Assembly (NCBI GenBank): GCA_002989075.1
Contig: PSQN01000002.1
Location: forward strand, 1,909,311-1,973,310
DNA length: 64,000 nt
From: Arthonia radiata
Lineage: Eukaryota > Ascomycota > Arthoniomycetes > Arthoniales > Arthoniaceae
Reading direction: 5' to 3'
In this document: in pieces, positions 12,701 to 23,887 of the stretch
Numbering within the stretch: position 1 is the stretch's first letter
Layout of the letters: the number at the start of each line of letters is the position of its first letter
Made by a program: the position numbers and the translations under genes
The notes under the pieces: model-generated
The model's database searches: none
Seen by the model: only the letters and a program-made list of their open reading frames with translations
Told to the model about the DNA's origin: nothing

Positions 12701-15656
12701 GGCATGGCCGAAGAAAAAGCTCTGGCGCAGATCTCCAACAGCCAGCAAATCTTCACGTGGGAGAACGTCAACTATAGCGTCCCCTATCAAGGCGGCCAAC
12801 GCCAGCTCCTTAACAATGTCGATGGCTACTGCAAACCAGGCGTCATGGTCGCGCTCATGGGCGCGTCTGGGGCGGGGAAGACGACGCTGCTCAACACTCT
12901 TGCGCAGCGTCAATTTATGGGCATTGTCAGTGGTGACATGCTGGTTGACGGTAAGTTCGACAGCGTCCATACCTTTCCTTCTATAGCCTTGGCGGCGGCC
13001 CCCAGCATTCGAATAGCCGGCAATGACTTGCAGATTTAACTTCGACAACAAGAGTTGCTACCGTTGCTGCTACATCACCAGCCTTGATTGGAAGACCTGC
13101 GTCTTAGTACAACAGCAGGCGCACGTTGCCTTTATTGCTATGGAGTTTAGCGCCTAGCAAGCAGCGAGCTGGCGTTAGCCCGGAAGAGCTGGTTCAGAAT
13201 CTGAGAATGCTGGTGTGACTGCTCTTTAGATTGACTTGTGCTGACTTTTTGTTTCTAGGCAAACCTCTCAGCGCAACGTTTCAACGATCGACTGGTTTCT
13301 GTGAGCAGATGGATCTTCACGACGGCACCGCAACGATTCGCGAGGCTCTCGAGTTTTCAGCTATTCTCCGCCAAGATCGACATGTCCCGCGCCAAGACAA
13401 GATTGCCTATGTGGACACGGTCATTGACCTTCTCGAGCTTACCGAGATCCAAGACGCTGTCGTGAGCTGCTTGGGCGTTGAACAGCGCAAGCGCTTGACC
13501 ATCGGTGTTGAGCTTGCTGCCAAACCTTCCCTTTTGCTGTTCCTTGATGAGCCTACAAGTGGTCTTGATAGTCAATCTGCGTACTCAATCATTCGATTTT
13601 TGAAGAAGCTCGCGGCGGCGGGTCAAGCCATCCTTTGTACTATCCACCAACCCAGCTCAATCCTGATCCAACAGTTTGACATGATTCTGGCCTTGAACCC
13701 AGGCGGCAACACCTTCTATTTCGGCCCTGTCGGTGAAGAAGGTTCAGCCGTGATCAAGTACTTCGCAGATCGAGGATTCCACTGCCCACCCAACAAGAAC
13801 GTGGCCGAGTTCCTGCTGCAACTCGCCGCAAAAAGCCGACGACGAGAAGATGGTACCAAGATTGACTGGAACGAGGAGTGGAGAGAGTCTGAAAACGCCA
13901 AGGCCCTCAAGGAAGAAATTCAGCGCATCAAATCGACCAGGTCCAAAGAGCCCGAGCCCGATCTTGGCACTCAGCACGAATACGCAGCACCCATCTGGAC
14001 ACAAACGACTGAGGTAGGTCTTAGAGCATCTCCATACTCCTCTCTATTGCTTCAAAACGTTTGTCAAACAGCTAGCGCGCCGGCGTCGTTCTACAGAATG
14101 TTGTTTGAGAGTTGAAGACACTTCAGAAGGGGCTGTACTGATATGTACCCCCTAGGTAAGCCTTCTAGCATCCACGAATTTCGTCCTGTTGCTTCAAAAC
14201 TATCATCAGGTAGTCGAAGCGCTGGCGGCGTCTCAGCATACTTTATTTCAAACCTGAACGAACTTCGGTAGAGGCTGTGCCGGGTCGCTTTGAAGGTCAC
14301 AGAAGGAAAGGTGTGGATGCTGCGGAACTTCTAAAGTCTTAGAGCATCCACACCTTCCCTTTTGTTACCTCAAACCCCATGCCGCCAGCTAGCGCGCCGG
14401 CGTTATCTCAAAATACTTTCCCGGGAACAGCAAATGAACCTCAGAACGTGCTGTGCTGACACCCTGTTTTTAGGTAAATCCTAGAGCATCCACATATTCC
14501 TTTCTGTTGACCCAAATTCAATGTCTGGCAGCTAGCGCGCCGGCGTTGCCTCGGAATACCCTGCTTCGAAGCGGAACAAACATTGGAACGGGCTGTGCTG
14601 ACATCTTGTTTCCAGGTCACAAAGCGCATTTTCCGGCAATACTGGCGAGACCCTCCATATTACTATGGAAAGCTCTTCAGTGCCGTTATTGTCGGTATCT
14701 TCAATGGCTTCACCTTCTGGCGCCTGGGTAACTCCACAGTGGACATGCAGAACCGTATGTTCTCATCCTTCTTGGTTTTGACGATTCCGCCGACGGTTGT
14801 CAACGCTGTGGTGCCGAAATTCTTCCAGAATATGATGTTGTGGATGGCTCGAGAAAACCCCTCGCGCATTTACGGCTGGTTCGCTTTCACTACGGCCCAA
14901 GTCGTAGGTGAGATTCCAATCGCAATCTTCAGCAGTGTCCTCTACTGGGTATTGTGGTACTGGCCGGCAATGTCAGCACAGCGCCAGGATACCGAGTCGT
15001 CAACGGCAGGTTATGTGTTCTTCATGACGATGCTGTTCTTCCTCTTCATGTCGAGCTGGGGCCAGTGGATTACGGCGTTTGCGCCCAACTTTACGGTCAT
15101 CTCGAACGTCCTGCCCTTCTTCTTCGTCATGTTCTCGCTCTTCAACGGCGTCATCCGACCATACTCAGGACTGCCGGTCTTCTGGAAATACTGGATGTAC
15201 TACGTCAATCCGAGTACATGGTGGATCGGCGGGGTGCTCTCAGCAGTACTTCACAACGTGCCGGTGATTTGCGATCAGAACGAGACGGCCAAATTCACAC
15301 CACCGCCTGGTCAGACCTGTGATGGGTACGCAGGTGCTTTTGCCAACGCCACCCCGGGCTCTCTGAGGACGAGCACCATCGATGGACGGACTGTCTGCGA
15401 ATACTGCCAGTTGGGCAGTGGCGACGACTACTTGTCGCAGCTCAACATCAGCGCCGACGACAAGTGGAGAGACTTTGGCATCTTCTTCGCCTTTGTCATC
15501 AGCAACTACGCGCTGGTGTATTTCTTCATCTACACTTGCAGAATCAAGCACTGGGGCTTTGGAATGGGTCACTTGTTCGGGTTTCTGGGCAAGATTGCAG
15601 ACTTGATCCTAGCCCCGTTCAAGAAATTGACAGCGAGCCGCAAGGCATCTTCGTGA
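9788..15656 (+). CDS. PDR-type (ABCG) ABC transporter
   Basis: Five exons, 9788-9994, 10044-11462, 11618-12950, 13259-14013 and 14616-15656, give about 1584 residues. The order is the reverse NBD-TMD-NBD-TMD of pleiotropic drug resistance pumps. NBD1 has the fungal Walker A GRPGAGCST, signature VRGISGGERKRVSIAE and Walker B VLCWDNSTRGLDAS. NBD2 has Walker A MGASGAGKTTLLNTL, a degenerate signature (LGVEQRKRLTIGVEL) and Walker B LLLFLDEPTSGLDS; this asymmetry is normal for the family. Two six-helix membrane domains follow the NBDs, with a large loop before the last helix. Such plasma-membrane pumps export xenobiotics or metabolites; the substrate cannot be read from sequence. Introns 3 and 4 are introner-derived (308 and 602 bp). 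The first acceptor could be at 10040 or 10043. Confidence 0.92.
12951..13258 (+). repeat. Introner-like element, long subfamily, copy 2 (ABC intron 3)
   Basis: This is the third intron of the ABC transporter, 308 bp, with GTAAGT donor, TGTGCTGAC branch region, TTTTTGTTTCTAG acceptor and phase 1 insertion inside NBD2. It aligns over most of its length with 6516-6839. Its 3' third also resembles the short subfamily (AGCGAGCTGGCGTT versus AGCGCGCCGGCGTT, then GTGCTGAC). The other ordinary introns in the window are 47-172 bp and unrelated. Confidence 0.8.
14014..14615 (+). repeat. Tandem stack of four introner-like units forming one 602-bp intron (ABC intron 4)
   Basis: Four head-to-tail copies of a ~142-bp unit fill this phase 0 intron: 14014-14155 (142), 14156-14295 (140), about 14332-14473 (142) and 14474-14615 (142). 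Between units 2 and 3 sit 36 extra bases that are an inverted copy of the start of unit 3. Units 1, 3 and 4 share GCTAGCGCGCCGGCGT; unit 2 has a decayed form. Units open with forms like GTAAATCCTAGAGCATCC and close with forms like GGGCTGTGCTGACATCTTG then TTTCCAG. The outer borders restore TTE|VTKRIFRQYW in the transporter. Junctions at 14155/14156 and 14473/14474 read CTAG|GTAAG and TTAG|GTAAA. Confidence 0.88.
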
Positions 15657-16665
15657 AGGTGCATGAAGAGAACGCGGGAAAAGGGCGGATACGGAGATAT
15701 CATGACGGAAAATAGATTTGCTTTTGCAAAGGGAGTACGGAGTACATGTACAGGGGTGCCCTTGCTGGGTCGAGGCCCTCAGAGCCCGCCAGAGGACAGC
15801 TTGCAAGCAGGCAGATTGTAATTATGAGCATAGAACAAGCATGCTATGCCGGCGAATTGCAGGCGTCTTACAGAGTACAGGATAGCAGCGATGCCTTGCC
15901 TTGAGAGTGCTCGTCTGCCCGAAGATGTCGAAAAGGGATGGAGGAGAGAAAAAGTGGGAAGGTCTGGACTCAGCCATTTGCCAAGAGTTGTGGCTTGAGA
16001 TGCATGGAAAGCGGCAACCTTTCTCAGAACAGCTTTCACTTCTCTCTCACTTCGCTCTCCGAACAGCCGCGTCGAGAGCCTCTCGCAACCCACCCACATG
16101 CACATCGACCATAACAGCGTCGGCCCTTGCTAACACAGCTCGTGATTTGGCCCGACTTGTCCGCCGCGTTTCAGACGCACAGTCTCGGCAGCACGGGCCT
16201 TTGGTTCAGACACCTATCTTCCCTTGCCTGTCCACTGCTGTTGCATAGCCTCACCACTCTTCAGTCTTCCTTCCCTCTCTCTTCTTTTGCACCCCTCAAT
16301 TCTCCGCCCTCTTCCAGTCTGACTCGTTCTAGAAGATCTCCCGTACTTGCTACTTCCTACCATCTAAAGCTGCCTTGCTACAGCTCTTCTTCAAGGCCAC
16401 TCAATCTTGACACTCGCTTTCTTTTCCAACAAGCCACCGTGTTGATCCCGTTTCAGCTCGTTCTTTCGGCATTAGCAAGCTACACGCTTAGCATGATACT
16501 GACGAGTGTTCGTCAGGTGTGAGACAATCGACAAATTCTCTCCGGGTCAGCGCCGTTCCGCAGAATTCATCAGTCCGAACACCATCACTGTCGCTCTTTG
16601 CTGTAGCGGCGCATCTTCAGTCGCCAGCCTTTGCCATTTGCGCGGGCTCCCTCGACCCGCTATGA
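15657..16665. other. Intergenic between the ABC transporter and the 560-residue protein
   Basis: No gene is supported. It holds the transporter's 3' end and the upstream region of the next gene. Bases 16240-16480 are pyrimidine-rich, which fits a promoter or 5' leader. Confidence 0.4.
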
Positions 16666-18401
16666 ATGGAGGCTACCTCTCTGCCAGCTTGTTTGGAGCA
16701 CGCCAATGGTGACACTGTTGTTGGCTCAGCGTCAGCCTCGCCCTCCAGGAGCGGCCAGTCTCCGCCATTCGTTGACAATGTCGGATCCGATTTAATACCT
16801 GCGATCAACAGTCCACCTGCGACGCGCCCAACGATGCCACATAGCAGCTCGAGCGCGTTTCTGCCCTCATCCGCCGCGATAAGCCATCCCTGCGCCAGTG
16901 CCGGGGTTGAATTGTCCCCACCACACACTCCTCTGCAGGGCTCAGATGCGGCCGGGAAAGCGAATGAGCAGCCCCGCCCACTTCCACCGAACGATATTAG
17001 CTTCCTCCCATATGTAGCCTCCGAGTCAGAGGTCTCGCAAAGTACGGCCGTCAAGGGTCTTTTGCTCAAGGAAGAGGGTTTGGCTTCGAGCGATTTGCCG
17101 CTCCCGCTGCCCAAAATCAGCAACGTCAACACGCCATTCTTGACAGCGCCCAAGGATGTCATTACGCCACCAGCAGAGGCAGATAGTTCGACCTGGGAAG
17201 CCATGCAAAGCGCTTCCTCCACGTCCGGCACAGGGTCATCCGAGTCGCTAACTCACTCTGGCGGTTCTATGGAAGCTGGCATACGAGGCTTGACCCTAGT
17301 GTCTCCTGCTGCTGTTCCAGGTGCCGCTGAATTGGACCCAGGCCCGTCTGCGGCCGAACCTTCCTGGTTCGAAGGGATCATTGAAGTAGTGGGTGCGTAT
17401 ATCCTCTAGTCCGTTGATTCTCTTTGTGTGCTAACTTCTTGCTAGACTGCGACAAAGAATATCTCAGAGTCTTGTCACAAGCGTTTCCGTCCCCTGATCG
17501 TCGCAGTCACGTCGTATACCGGATCATTGATTGTATGCACGCACAAAAACGAGACTCCATGCCGTACATCATGCTGCAGCATGCCGTGTCTGCAGACTAT
17601 AGACTTGCGAGACTGCCCGGGTCGTCTTCAACGACACCACAGGACGAGGGAGCCAACGATTATTTCTCATCCAAGGTCGTCTCCACCGCAATACCAAGCT
17701 CTGAGCACCAGAATGGACCCGTATCGCCCATGGCAGCTTTTCAGCGCCTCCATTTGACTGTAGTTGAGCGCTTCATTCCCCCCACGACCCAGCGTGAAGT
17801 TGGCGATATGCTAAGCTCACAGCCTGATCATTATCTTGCCCACCGATTGGAGGAGCTTACACACAAGCGAGGTTCACTGGTCTTCATCCATCCTACTAAG
17901 GCCGGCGCAAAGACATTCGCCGAGCAGTATCTAGGCCAGCTGCTGGACCCAATCTTGCGCTCCATGAATGTACGATATGATCTCACAGAAGGCTTTTGCG
18001 CGGCCGTTGGCACCATCGCGTCTCTGGATGCCATCACAGAATTTGAGCAAATGCGTGAAGCAATTCAAGAGCTTTGTAGGACCCTCACCAAAGCAGCTGC
18101 ATCTAGAGAGCCCGAGAAGCGAGTTCGATATAACATCGCGCTTTCGAAGAAAGGCTACGAGCGTCTCGCTACCGAGACCTGGGTGAAATGGTGGACCGAA
18201 CAGGAGAAGCGTCGAATTGAAGAGGTGGTACGTAACCATTTCAAGATCACGACGCGCATTCCGCGGGGCGACTACGGTTCGGTGCCGCAATCGACGCTGG
18301 TCAGCGAAGTGCTGCTTGGGTTGGAAGAGAGAGCGAAAACGTTCGAGGCGAAAGTGCCGATTGAGCTGGGTGTGTTTGTCATCAGGAAGTCACGCGTTTG
18401 A
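16666..18401 (+). CDS. Conserved-looking fungal protein of unknown function
   Basis: Exons 16666-17392 and 17446-18401 join in phase 1 across a 53-bp intron (GTGCGT donor, GCTAAC branch, GCTAG acceptor) to give 560 residues. I do not recognise the family. Residues 1-240 are Ser/Pro-rich and probably disordered. From about residue 245 the chain becomes globular, with RVLSQAFPSPDRRSHVVYR, a central GSLVFIHPTKAGAKTFAEQ stretch, YDLTEGFCAAVGTIASL and a helical region ending WVKWWTEQEKRRIEEVVRNH. No signal peptide or membrane segment is evident. The layout of a long disordered N terminus before a compact C-terminal domain suggests a regulator or scaffold, but that is only a guess. The stop codon lies inside a perfect 23-bp tandem duplication. 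Confidence 0.75.
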
Positions 18402-18432
18402 TTGATTACAAGTCACGCGTTTGATTGATTAC
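18387..18432. repeat. Perfect 23-bp tandem duplication over a stop codon
   Basis: The 23-base block AAGTCACGCGTTTGATTGAT (plus TAC) occurs twice without a gap, at 18387-18409 and 18410-18432. The first copy contains the last codons and stop of the upstream gene, so the second copy is in the 3' UTR. Confidence 0.95.
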
Positions 18433-19214
18433 GACATTTACGAAAGGATGGTATCTACTCTCTCGCGCAGCGACGTGTCGGGGAACGTGGACAAAATCAA
18501 AATGAGCGTGGAGTTGGCGGCATGATCTCGTTCTGCGAGCGACTCGTTGAATTTCAGACTATTCAGCAGTAATGCATGGAAGATGTAGGCGACACTCTAC
18601 GGTTTACTGAACTCAGAGCGCCCCTACGGATGCGAAATACTCTAAATCATGGCCAAAAAGCTGGCCTTTCTCCGGCATGACCGTAACGACGAACCTTGCA
18701 GTCAAGATCAAGTAAGGGTGCGCTGCTGTTATGTCTTGGACCATTTTGAAGACCGCTCCGCTATAAGCCAGCCAGCTAAAAAAGTATTGAGCCCGTAAAG
18801 AATCATACGACTGCTCAGTAAGGCGGCTCAGTGGTGCCATTTTAGGGCATGATTCGTAATAGGAGGGAATCATGCAAGTAGCAATTGCATAACTCATCTG
18901 ATGACAAACGCTAAACCTTCTCTTCGGTTCTTCTCGACGCGGCGAAGCTCGGCTTCAATGACGTGTCTTGCCTTTGCCCCTCTTCCTCCTCCCATGATTC
19001 GTGGTATATAAAAGCCTCTCACATATGATATACCTTTGTACATTCATTGAGAAAGATCCCCCCCATCAGACCCTACAGAGCTACCACCTTCATACGTACA
19101 CGCCTCTTACCAAGGTAATAGCTTTGCATTCCAGAGACCACGTCGATCTCAGCAGCGGCCAGAACAGCGACGAGGCTTTCTCAGCATACCGGCCACATCG
19201 TTCCAGCTTTCAAG
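18402..19214. other. Intergenic, with promoter of the CmcJ/AsaB-like gene
   Basis: Besides the duplication tail, this gap holds a 94-codon minus-strand frame (18613-18897) with no recognisable content, which I do not call a gene. A TATA-like element lies at 19005-19013. Confidence 0.4.
19005..19013 (+). promoter_or_regulatory. TATA-box-like element
   Basis: TATATAAAA lies about 200 bases upstream of the ATG at 19215, preceded by a pyrimidine-rich run (CCCCTCTTCCTCCTCCC). A 5' leader of about 170 bases would follow from this placement. Confidence 0.45.
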
Positions 19215-20132
19215 ATGGCCAGCGTCACTGCCCTACATCCTTCCCGTCATGAGCCACCAACGGTGCCTGCCGGGCAGGAGTCTCACAATAGCCTCCCTAC
19301 CGTAGGAGTTGCCTCTCAACGTCAAGATTCCGTGCCGAGGGGTCCCGTGACTGCGACGCTGAATTTCTTCCAATCTCCCTCAGATGGCTCGAAGCCGTTC
19401 AACTATGTCGAGAAGCCACCAGAGGGCCAACCCCAGCGAAATTTCCCCGACACTGACGCAGATGTCAGCATGCAGGACGCCAGAGGGAAAGAAAAGAATT
19501 TCTATCTCGACAAGCATGCTTTCCAGGCGCTGCAGGGCTACTCACACAACCCCGAGATCGATTGGGACGATGATGAAAATATCAAGCGAGTCTACTATCC
19601 GGAGGTGGAACGGGCGCTGAAGGAACACACTGGCGGCAACCGTATCCTACTATTCGACCACACCATCCGAAGAGCCAATCCCAACGCACATCGCGCGCCG
19701 GTGACGAGAGCACACATCGATCAAACGCCCTTTTCAGCAAAGCAACGCGTCGAGTTTCACCTACCTGATGAGGCCGAGAAGCTGTTGCAGGGTCGCTACC
19801 GCATCATTAACGTATGGCGTCCTCTGAACGGAGCTGTGGAGTCACACCCGCTCGCTTTTGCGGACAGCAGCACCGTGCAGGACGACGATATGGTGCCGAT
19901 CGAGCACCGATACCCCACACGTACAGGCGAGACCGCGGGTGTGAGGCACAACCCCAACAATCAGTGGTGGTATTGGAGCGGCATGGACAACAGCGAGAGG
20001 CTCCTACTGCAATGCTTCGATTCCGCGCATCCCAATAATAGAGTTCCGCACTCTGCCTTTGTCGATCCGAGGAGCACGGAGAAGAGCAAGCCCAGGGAGT
20101 CGATCGAGGTGAGGGCGCTTGTGTTCGGTTGA
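19215..20132 (+). CDS. CmcJ/AsaB-like hydroxylase/desaturase family protein
   Basis: A single exon of 305 residues. It resembles the fungal family annotated as GA4 desaturase, asaB-type hydroxylase/desaturase or CmcJ-like, whose members tailor secondary metabolites. Matching blocks are VTATLNFFQSPSDGSKPFNY near the N terminus, the central LLFDHTIRR and PVTRAHIDQTP, the block RYRIINVWRPLNG, LAFADSSTV, and the C-terminal HPNNRVPHSAFVDP. The central H-x-D (HID) and a later His are candidate iron ligands by analogy with 2-oxoglutarate-dependent enzymes; this is inference. There is no signal peptide. No polyketide or peptide synthase lies nearby, so a metabolite cluster role is not supported here. 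Confidence 0.85.
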   Translation: MASVTALHPSRHEPPTVPAGQESHNSLPTVGVASQRQDSVPRGPVTATLNFFQSPSDGSKPFNYVEKPPEGQPQRNFPDTDADVSMQDARGKEKNFYLDKHAFQALQGYSHNPEIDWDDDENIKRVYYPEVERALKEHTGGNRILLFDHTIRRANPNAHRAPVTRAHIDQTPFSAKQRVEFHLPDEAEKLLQGRYRIINVWRPLNGAVESHPLAFADSSTVQDDDMVPIEHRYPTRTGETAGVRHNPNNQWWYWSGMDNSERLLLQCFDSAHPNNRVPHSAFVDPRSTEKSKPRESIEVRALVFG

Positions 20133-20520
20133 AGCAGTTTACTGAAACCGAGCGTGTGTGCATATCGGTGTAACTCCGTATCTGTGTGTTACGTGTGTAT
20201 GAACCAATGTTGATATGTGTCGTTATTGCTCTGATCTTCCATTATTAAACCGTTGATGTTCTTTGTTAAGCTGAGCCGAATCTTCGGCTTGTTATTTCCG
20301 CATGACATTATCCCCTCTGGATCTGGGCGACCCCAGACAAATATGGTCAACTCGCCTCTTGCTTGACGTGGAGAACGTGTGTGTCAATCGCGGGTGGAAG
20401 GTACTTTAAAGACATTTGACAAACACGTCAACTCCACTCTCCAACATCCGCTCCCGCCCCCACGCCATTCACTTTTAAGCCTCATTTCGCTTCGCCCACC
20501 TGGACCAAGTCGGCCAAGAA
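20133..20520. other. Intergenic, CmcJ-like 3' end to EAF promoter
   Basis: No gene is seen. A short hairpin (AGCCGAATCTTCGGCT, about 20274-20289) lies downstream of the CmcJ-like gene and may mark its 3' end. Confidence 0.35.
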
Positions 20521-22293
20521 ATGGCTACGACTGTCATGAGCCAGCCCTCCATAGACCCTACCTCGCACACAAGCAAGCATACCTTGCAGTTCAGTGACGC
20601 TCCGACTCGTCGCCGAGAGCCGGACAGACGCTATTACAGCTTGCGATGTACGACTGCCCCCATCCGATCTACATCACGCGTTACATGAACTTTGGGAAAG
20701 AGGGACTGACATTCATTGCAAATAGATAATCATAAGCTAAGAGGATCGTCAAACAAAGGCCGTAAAAGCACTTTGAATGTCCCCACGTCGTCAGCCTCCG
20801 GGTCACGGCCGAGCGTCAACATTGTAGAAGATGGTCACGGAGTGGACAAAGCAAACACGACAACATTCAGCTATGAGGGAGCTAAACTGGACTATCCAGC
20901 ATCAACCATACCATTCGCGCTCGTACATGACTCTACTTCGAACACTTTCACGCTGCAGAGGTTAGCGGCCTCCTACGCTTTCAATCTTACCGGAGACAGC
21001 GTGCGCGCAGATGCTATTCACGATGGGGATACATTCGATAAGACCGAGAAGAGGAGTAGCGAGACGACCGTCAACGGTAACATACACACGACCTTAGGCA
21101 GTGCAGCCACATCACCCGCTCACTCTATCAACCTCGAGGTCAGCGGCGCAGAGAGCGAGCAAGACGATGTGGAAGGAAGCAACCCCTATGATTGGCGCCA
21201 CTACCTCAAAGGTTTGCCTACCTCATCCGCCAGCTCTGACGACAAGCCCAAGCAGAACGGCGGCAGCCCAGCCCAGCCTGTTGCCGCGGCACCCATCTCA
21301 CGCATCTCCTCGCCTCTGGCACACTCCCGCCATCCCTCGAAGACCAATGTCTCTCCTTCCTCACCAGCAATTCGAGCAGTGCCATCATCAAGCAATGCAC
21401 CGAAGCAGCCACCACCGCCTCCGAAACGCCGCGAACCGACCAACCCGCTGCGCGCACCCGCCAGCAACAAAAGACCTCGCAACGCTTCCGCCGTTAGCGC
21501 TCCTTCCTCTCAGTCACGACCCCTCACTCCCGCCATCAACGTCGAAACGCCCACGCCAACGACGACATCTACGCCTCATTTCAAGACCCAGCATCGTCCG
21601 CACTCTTACTCCGCGCCACAACGCCCTCAGACGGATCCCAACGAGCTCATCATAGAAGGTGAGGATGAACATCCCTCCGCCCGCCGCGCAACTGGAACTG
21701 CAACGCCATCATACATGACACCCTCCGGTGGGCGTCCCATGTCGCTTCGTGAGGCAGCATCAAGAGGCGCAAGCCCGCTCATGCCGCCGCGCTCGCATCC
21801 AGCCAACGGTCACTCACGGTCAGGCAGCGGGTTCAGCGGCCCGGGCACCAAAGGCTTCAATGGAGGTGATGACGACATCATTGATTTCGGCGATGGCGGC
21901 GATGATGGCACTCAGAGCCGACGAAGCAACGGCGATGTCGAAACGGACCTGGAGCTAGGCAGTCCGGCTTACGCTGCTAGTCTGGATCTGCCCATGCAGA
22001 AGGGCGCGAAGGACGGCAAGAGTCCAGATGCAATCGCCACGAGCCCTGCGTACGCATGCAGCTCGGACAATGAGCGAGTTGAAGATGATGAGGATGCTCA
22101 AGGGGACGGGAGAGGCACCAGAAGCGGCAGTATTGACGAGCTGGAGAGCGCACTGCAGGATGCGTTGGGCGGTAGTGGTGATGGCGTTGAGGAGGTGGTT
22201 GAGGATGAGGCGCAAGACATTGGTGATGCGCTTGCCGAGGCGTTGGCGGAAGCGGGAGGCGCGGAAGGAGACGAGGAGAGTGAAGAAGAGTGA
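20521..22293 (+). CDS. EAF-family RNA polymerase II elongation factor
   Basis: Exons 20521-20647 and 20726-22293 join in phase 1 over a 78-bp intron to give 564 residues. The N-terminal EAF fold is seen in LQFSDAPTRRREPDRRYYS, continuing across the intron into YNHKLRG, then DYPASTIPFALVHDSTSNTF and LQRLAASYAFNLTGD. EAF proteins bind ELL and stimulate transcript elongation. After about residue 150 the chain is Ser/Pro-rich and disordered, with a polyproline KQPPPPPKRREP. The last 120 residues are strongly acidic (Asp/Glu-rich), resembling a transactivation tail. The exon 1 motif makes the first ATG secure. Confidence 0.88.
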
Positions 22294-22387
22294 GCAAAGT
22301 CTGTGAGATGTAGGAGCAAAGCGGTCTCTTTCGTTGCGCGTAAGATTCCTATTCACTTCTCGCCAGCTTCTCACTCAAGGTCCTCGC

Positions 22388-23887
22388 TCAGGTACCGTGT
22401 AATCGCGCGAATGTTGTCCGCTCCGCTACCAGACGGCCCTCGTGGAGCACTATCCGATCATGCTCTGCATCATAGACTACCCTTGCTACAGAGGGCGGCA
22501 GCCTGTCGTGGCCAACGCTACCATACAAGACGAGATCAGCTATATCGCCCACCTCCAAGCTCAGAGATCTGTGTCGCAGACCCATCGCAGTCTTGGCTCT
22601 GGTCGAAACGGCCTCGTACAGAGTCTTGCAGTTCTGTGTCGTAGCAGCTTGGTAGACAAGCATGCCCAAGCTTGCGAGTTGCAACGGATCACAACTCCCA
22701 TGTGGTGTGAAGGCATTACCGACGTTGTTAATGGACATTGCGCAATTCAGCCCGTACTGTTCGATCAAATTTGGAACTTGAAGTGTGCCTCGGGGACGGT
22801 CGATAGCATGCTGCGTGTCGTCTTGAGGTCGTCCCATCATGTAGAGGTCAGAAGTTGGTAGGCCAACGAAGGAAACTGGAAGATCATTGGATTGAATCAA
22901 CTGCGCCAGGCGGGTCCATTCGTCATCTGAGATCAATGCCAACCTCGTGCAGTGGCCAAGGCTGACGTTGATGAGGAGCTCGGGCGGTTGTATCTGCGCA
23001 TGGACTTAGCAACGAACGCAAGAAATCGATTGCTCGTGTGACGTCTAGGCCCAGGACGACTCCATGAAAGGTACAAAACTTACGCTCTTGGTAGGCCATC
23101 TAGCCTGCAGTAGCGCCTGCACAACATAGCCTGTCAATGGGTTAATCCCATCGTCAAGATTGTAATCGAGATGAAAGTCCAGATGCTTGTGGCCTGATAA
23201 AGCCTGATCGATTGTCCAGCGCACATTTTCTTTGCTGGCATCTCGGTCTTGCTCGACGTAGGGTGTACTTCCTATTGCCTCGACCTCGTGAATGTCGAGC
23301 GCCTGGGTCAGTAGATCTCTCCGTATACGTCCGACATCGTTTGGCTCGAACAAGGCAAGCTGTGCATAGGCACAGATGCGTATGAAGCAAAGGTTCGTAA
23401 ACTCCCTTCTGAGTACTATCGCAGCCTCGATACCTCGCATCTCCACTATCTCGTCAACCTCGACGAAGACTCTCATCGCCGTCACCCCAGCGGCGACGCT
23501 CTCCTCAATCAGCCGACGTCCTCTTCGAATCAGATCTTCGCCATTGAAATAGCTCTTGGCCTCACCGGTCAGCTCCATCGCCTCAGCAAAGCCGCCGTCT
23601 TTGATTTGGTAGTCTTTGAACTTTTCATCTTGCAGGATGAAACACTTGTCTAGGTGGATGTGCGCGTGACATAGGGATGGCAACAGCAATCTGCTCCCCG
23701 CATCAAGCACACGAGGTTCTGCGTCAATGCTCGTGTGTTCTTCTGGATCCTTGTGCTGGCCAATATTACTGATCTTACCATCCTTCAATTCAACGTCGAA
23801 GAGGGAAAGCTCGTCGTCACCGTGTAATCGACATCCTCTTATAAGCTCGATCTCCGCGGGCTGCGCGTCGCTGCGGTCGATATTCAT
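22388..23887 (-). CDS. CodA-like amidohydrolase (cytosine deaminase superfamily)
   Basis: Exons 23887-23084 and 22993-22388 (intron 90 bp, phase 0) give 469 residues. The metal-binding opening motif HAHIHLDKC, the central HLDFHLDYNLDD with further metal His residues, LINVSLGHCTR, and NNVGNAFTPHG near the C terminus fit metal-dependent hydrolases of the cytosine deaminase-like branch. An N-terminal beta strand region (IRGCRLHGDDE) and the C-terminal LSLEVGDIADLVLYG form the usual composite beta sandwich. The substrate may be a cyclic amidine, pyrimidine or related compound and cannot be set from sequence. I start at the MNIDRSD methionine; an in-frame ATG at 23944 would add 19 residues. Confidence 0.85.

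Noticed and set aside
18613-18897. A 94-codon minus-strand gene
   Set aside because: No family resemblance, no clear promoter and no conserved motif; left as an open frame only.
9788-23887. A secondary metabolite cluster (ABC pump, CmcJ-like enzyme, amidohydrolase)
   Set aside because: No polyketide synthase, peptide synthetase, terpene cyclase or pathway regulator is present, and housekeeping genes are interspersed.
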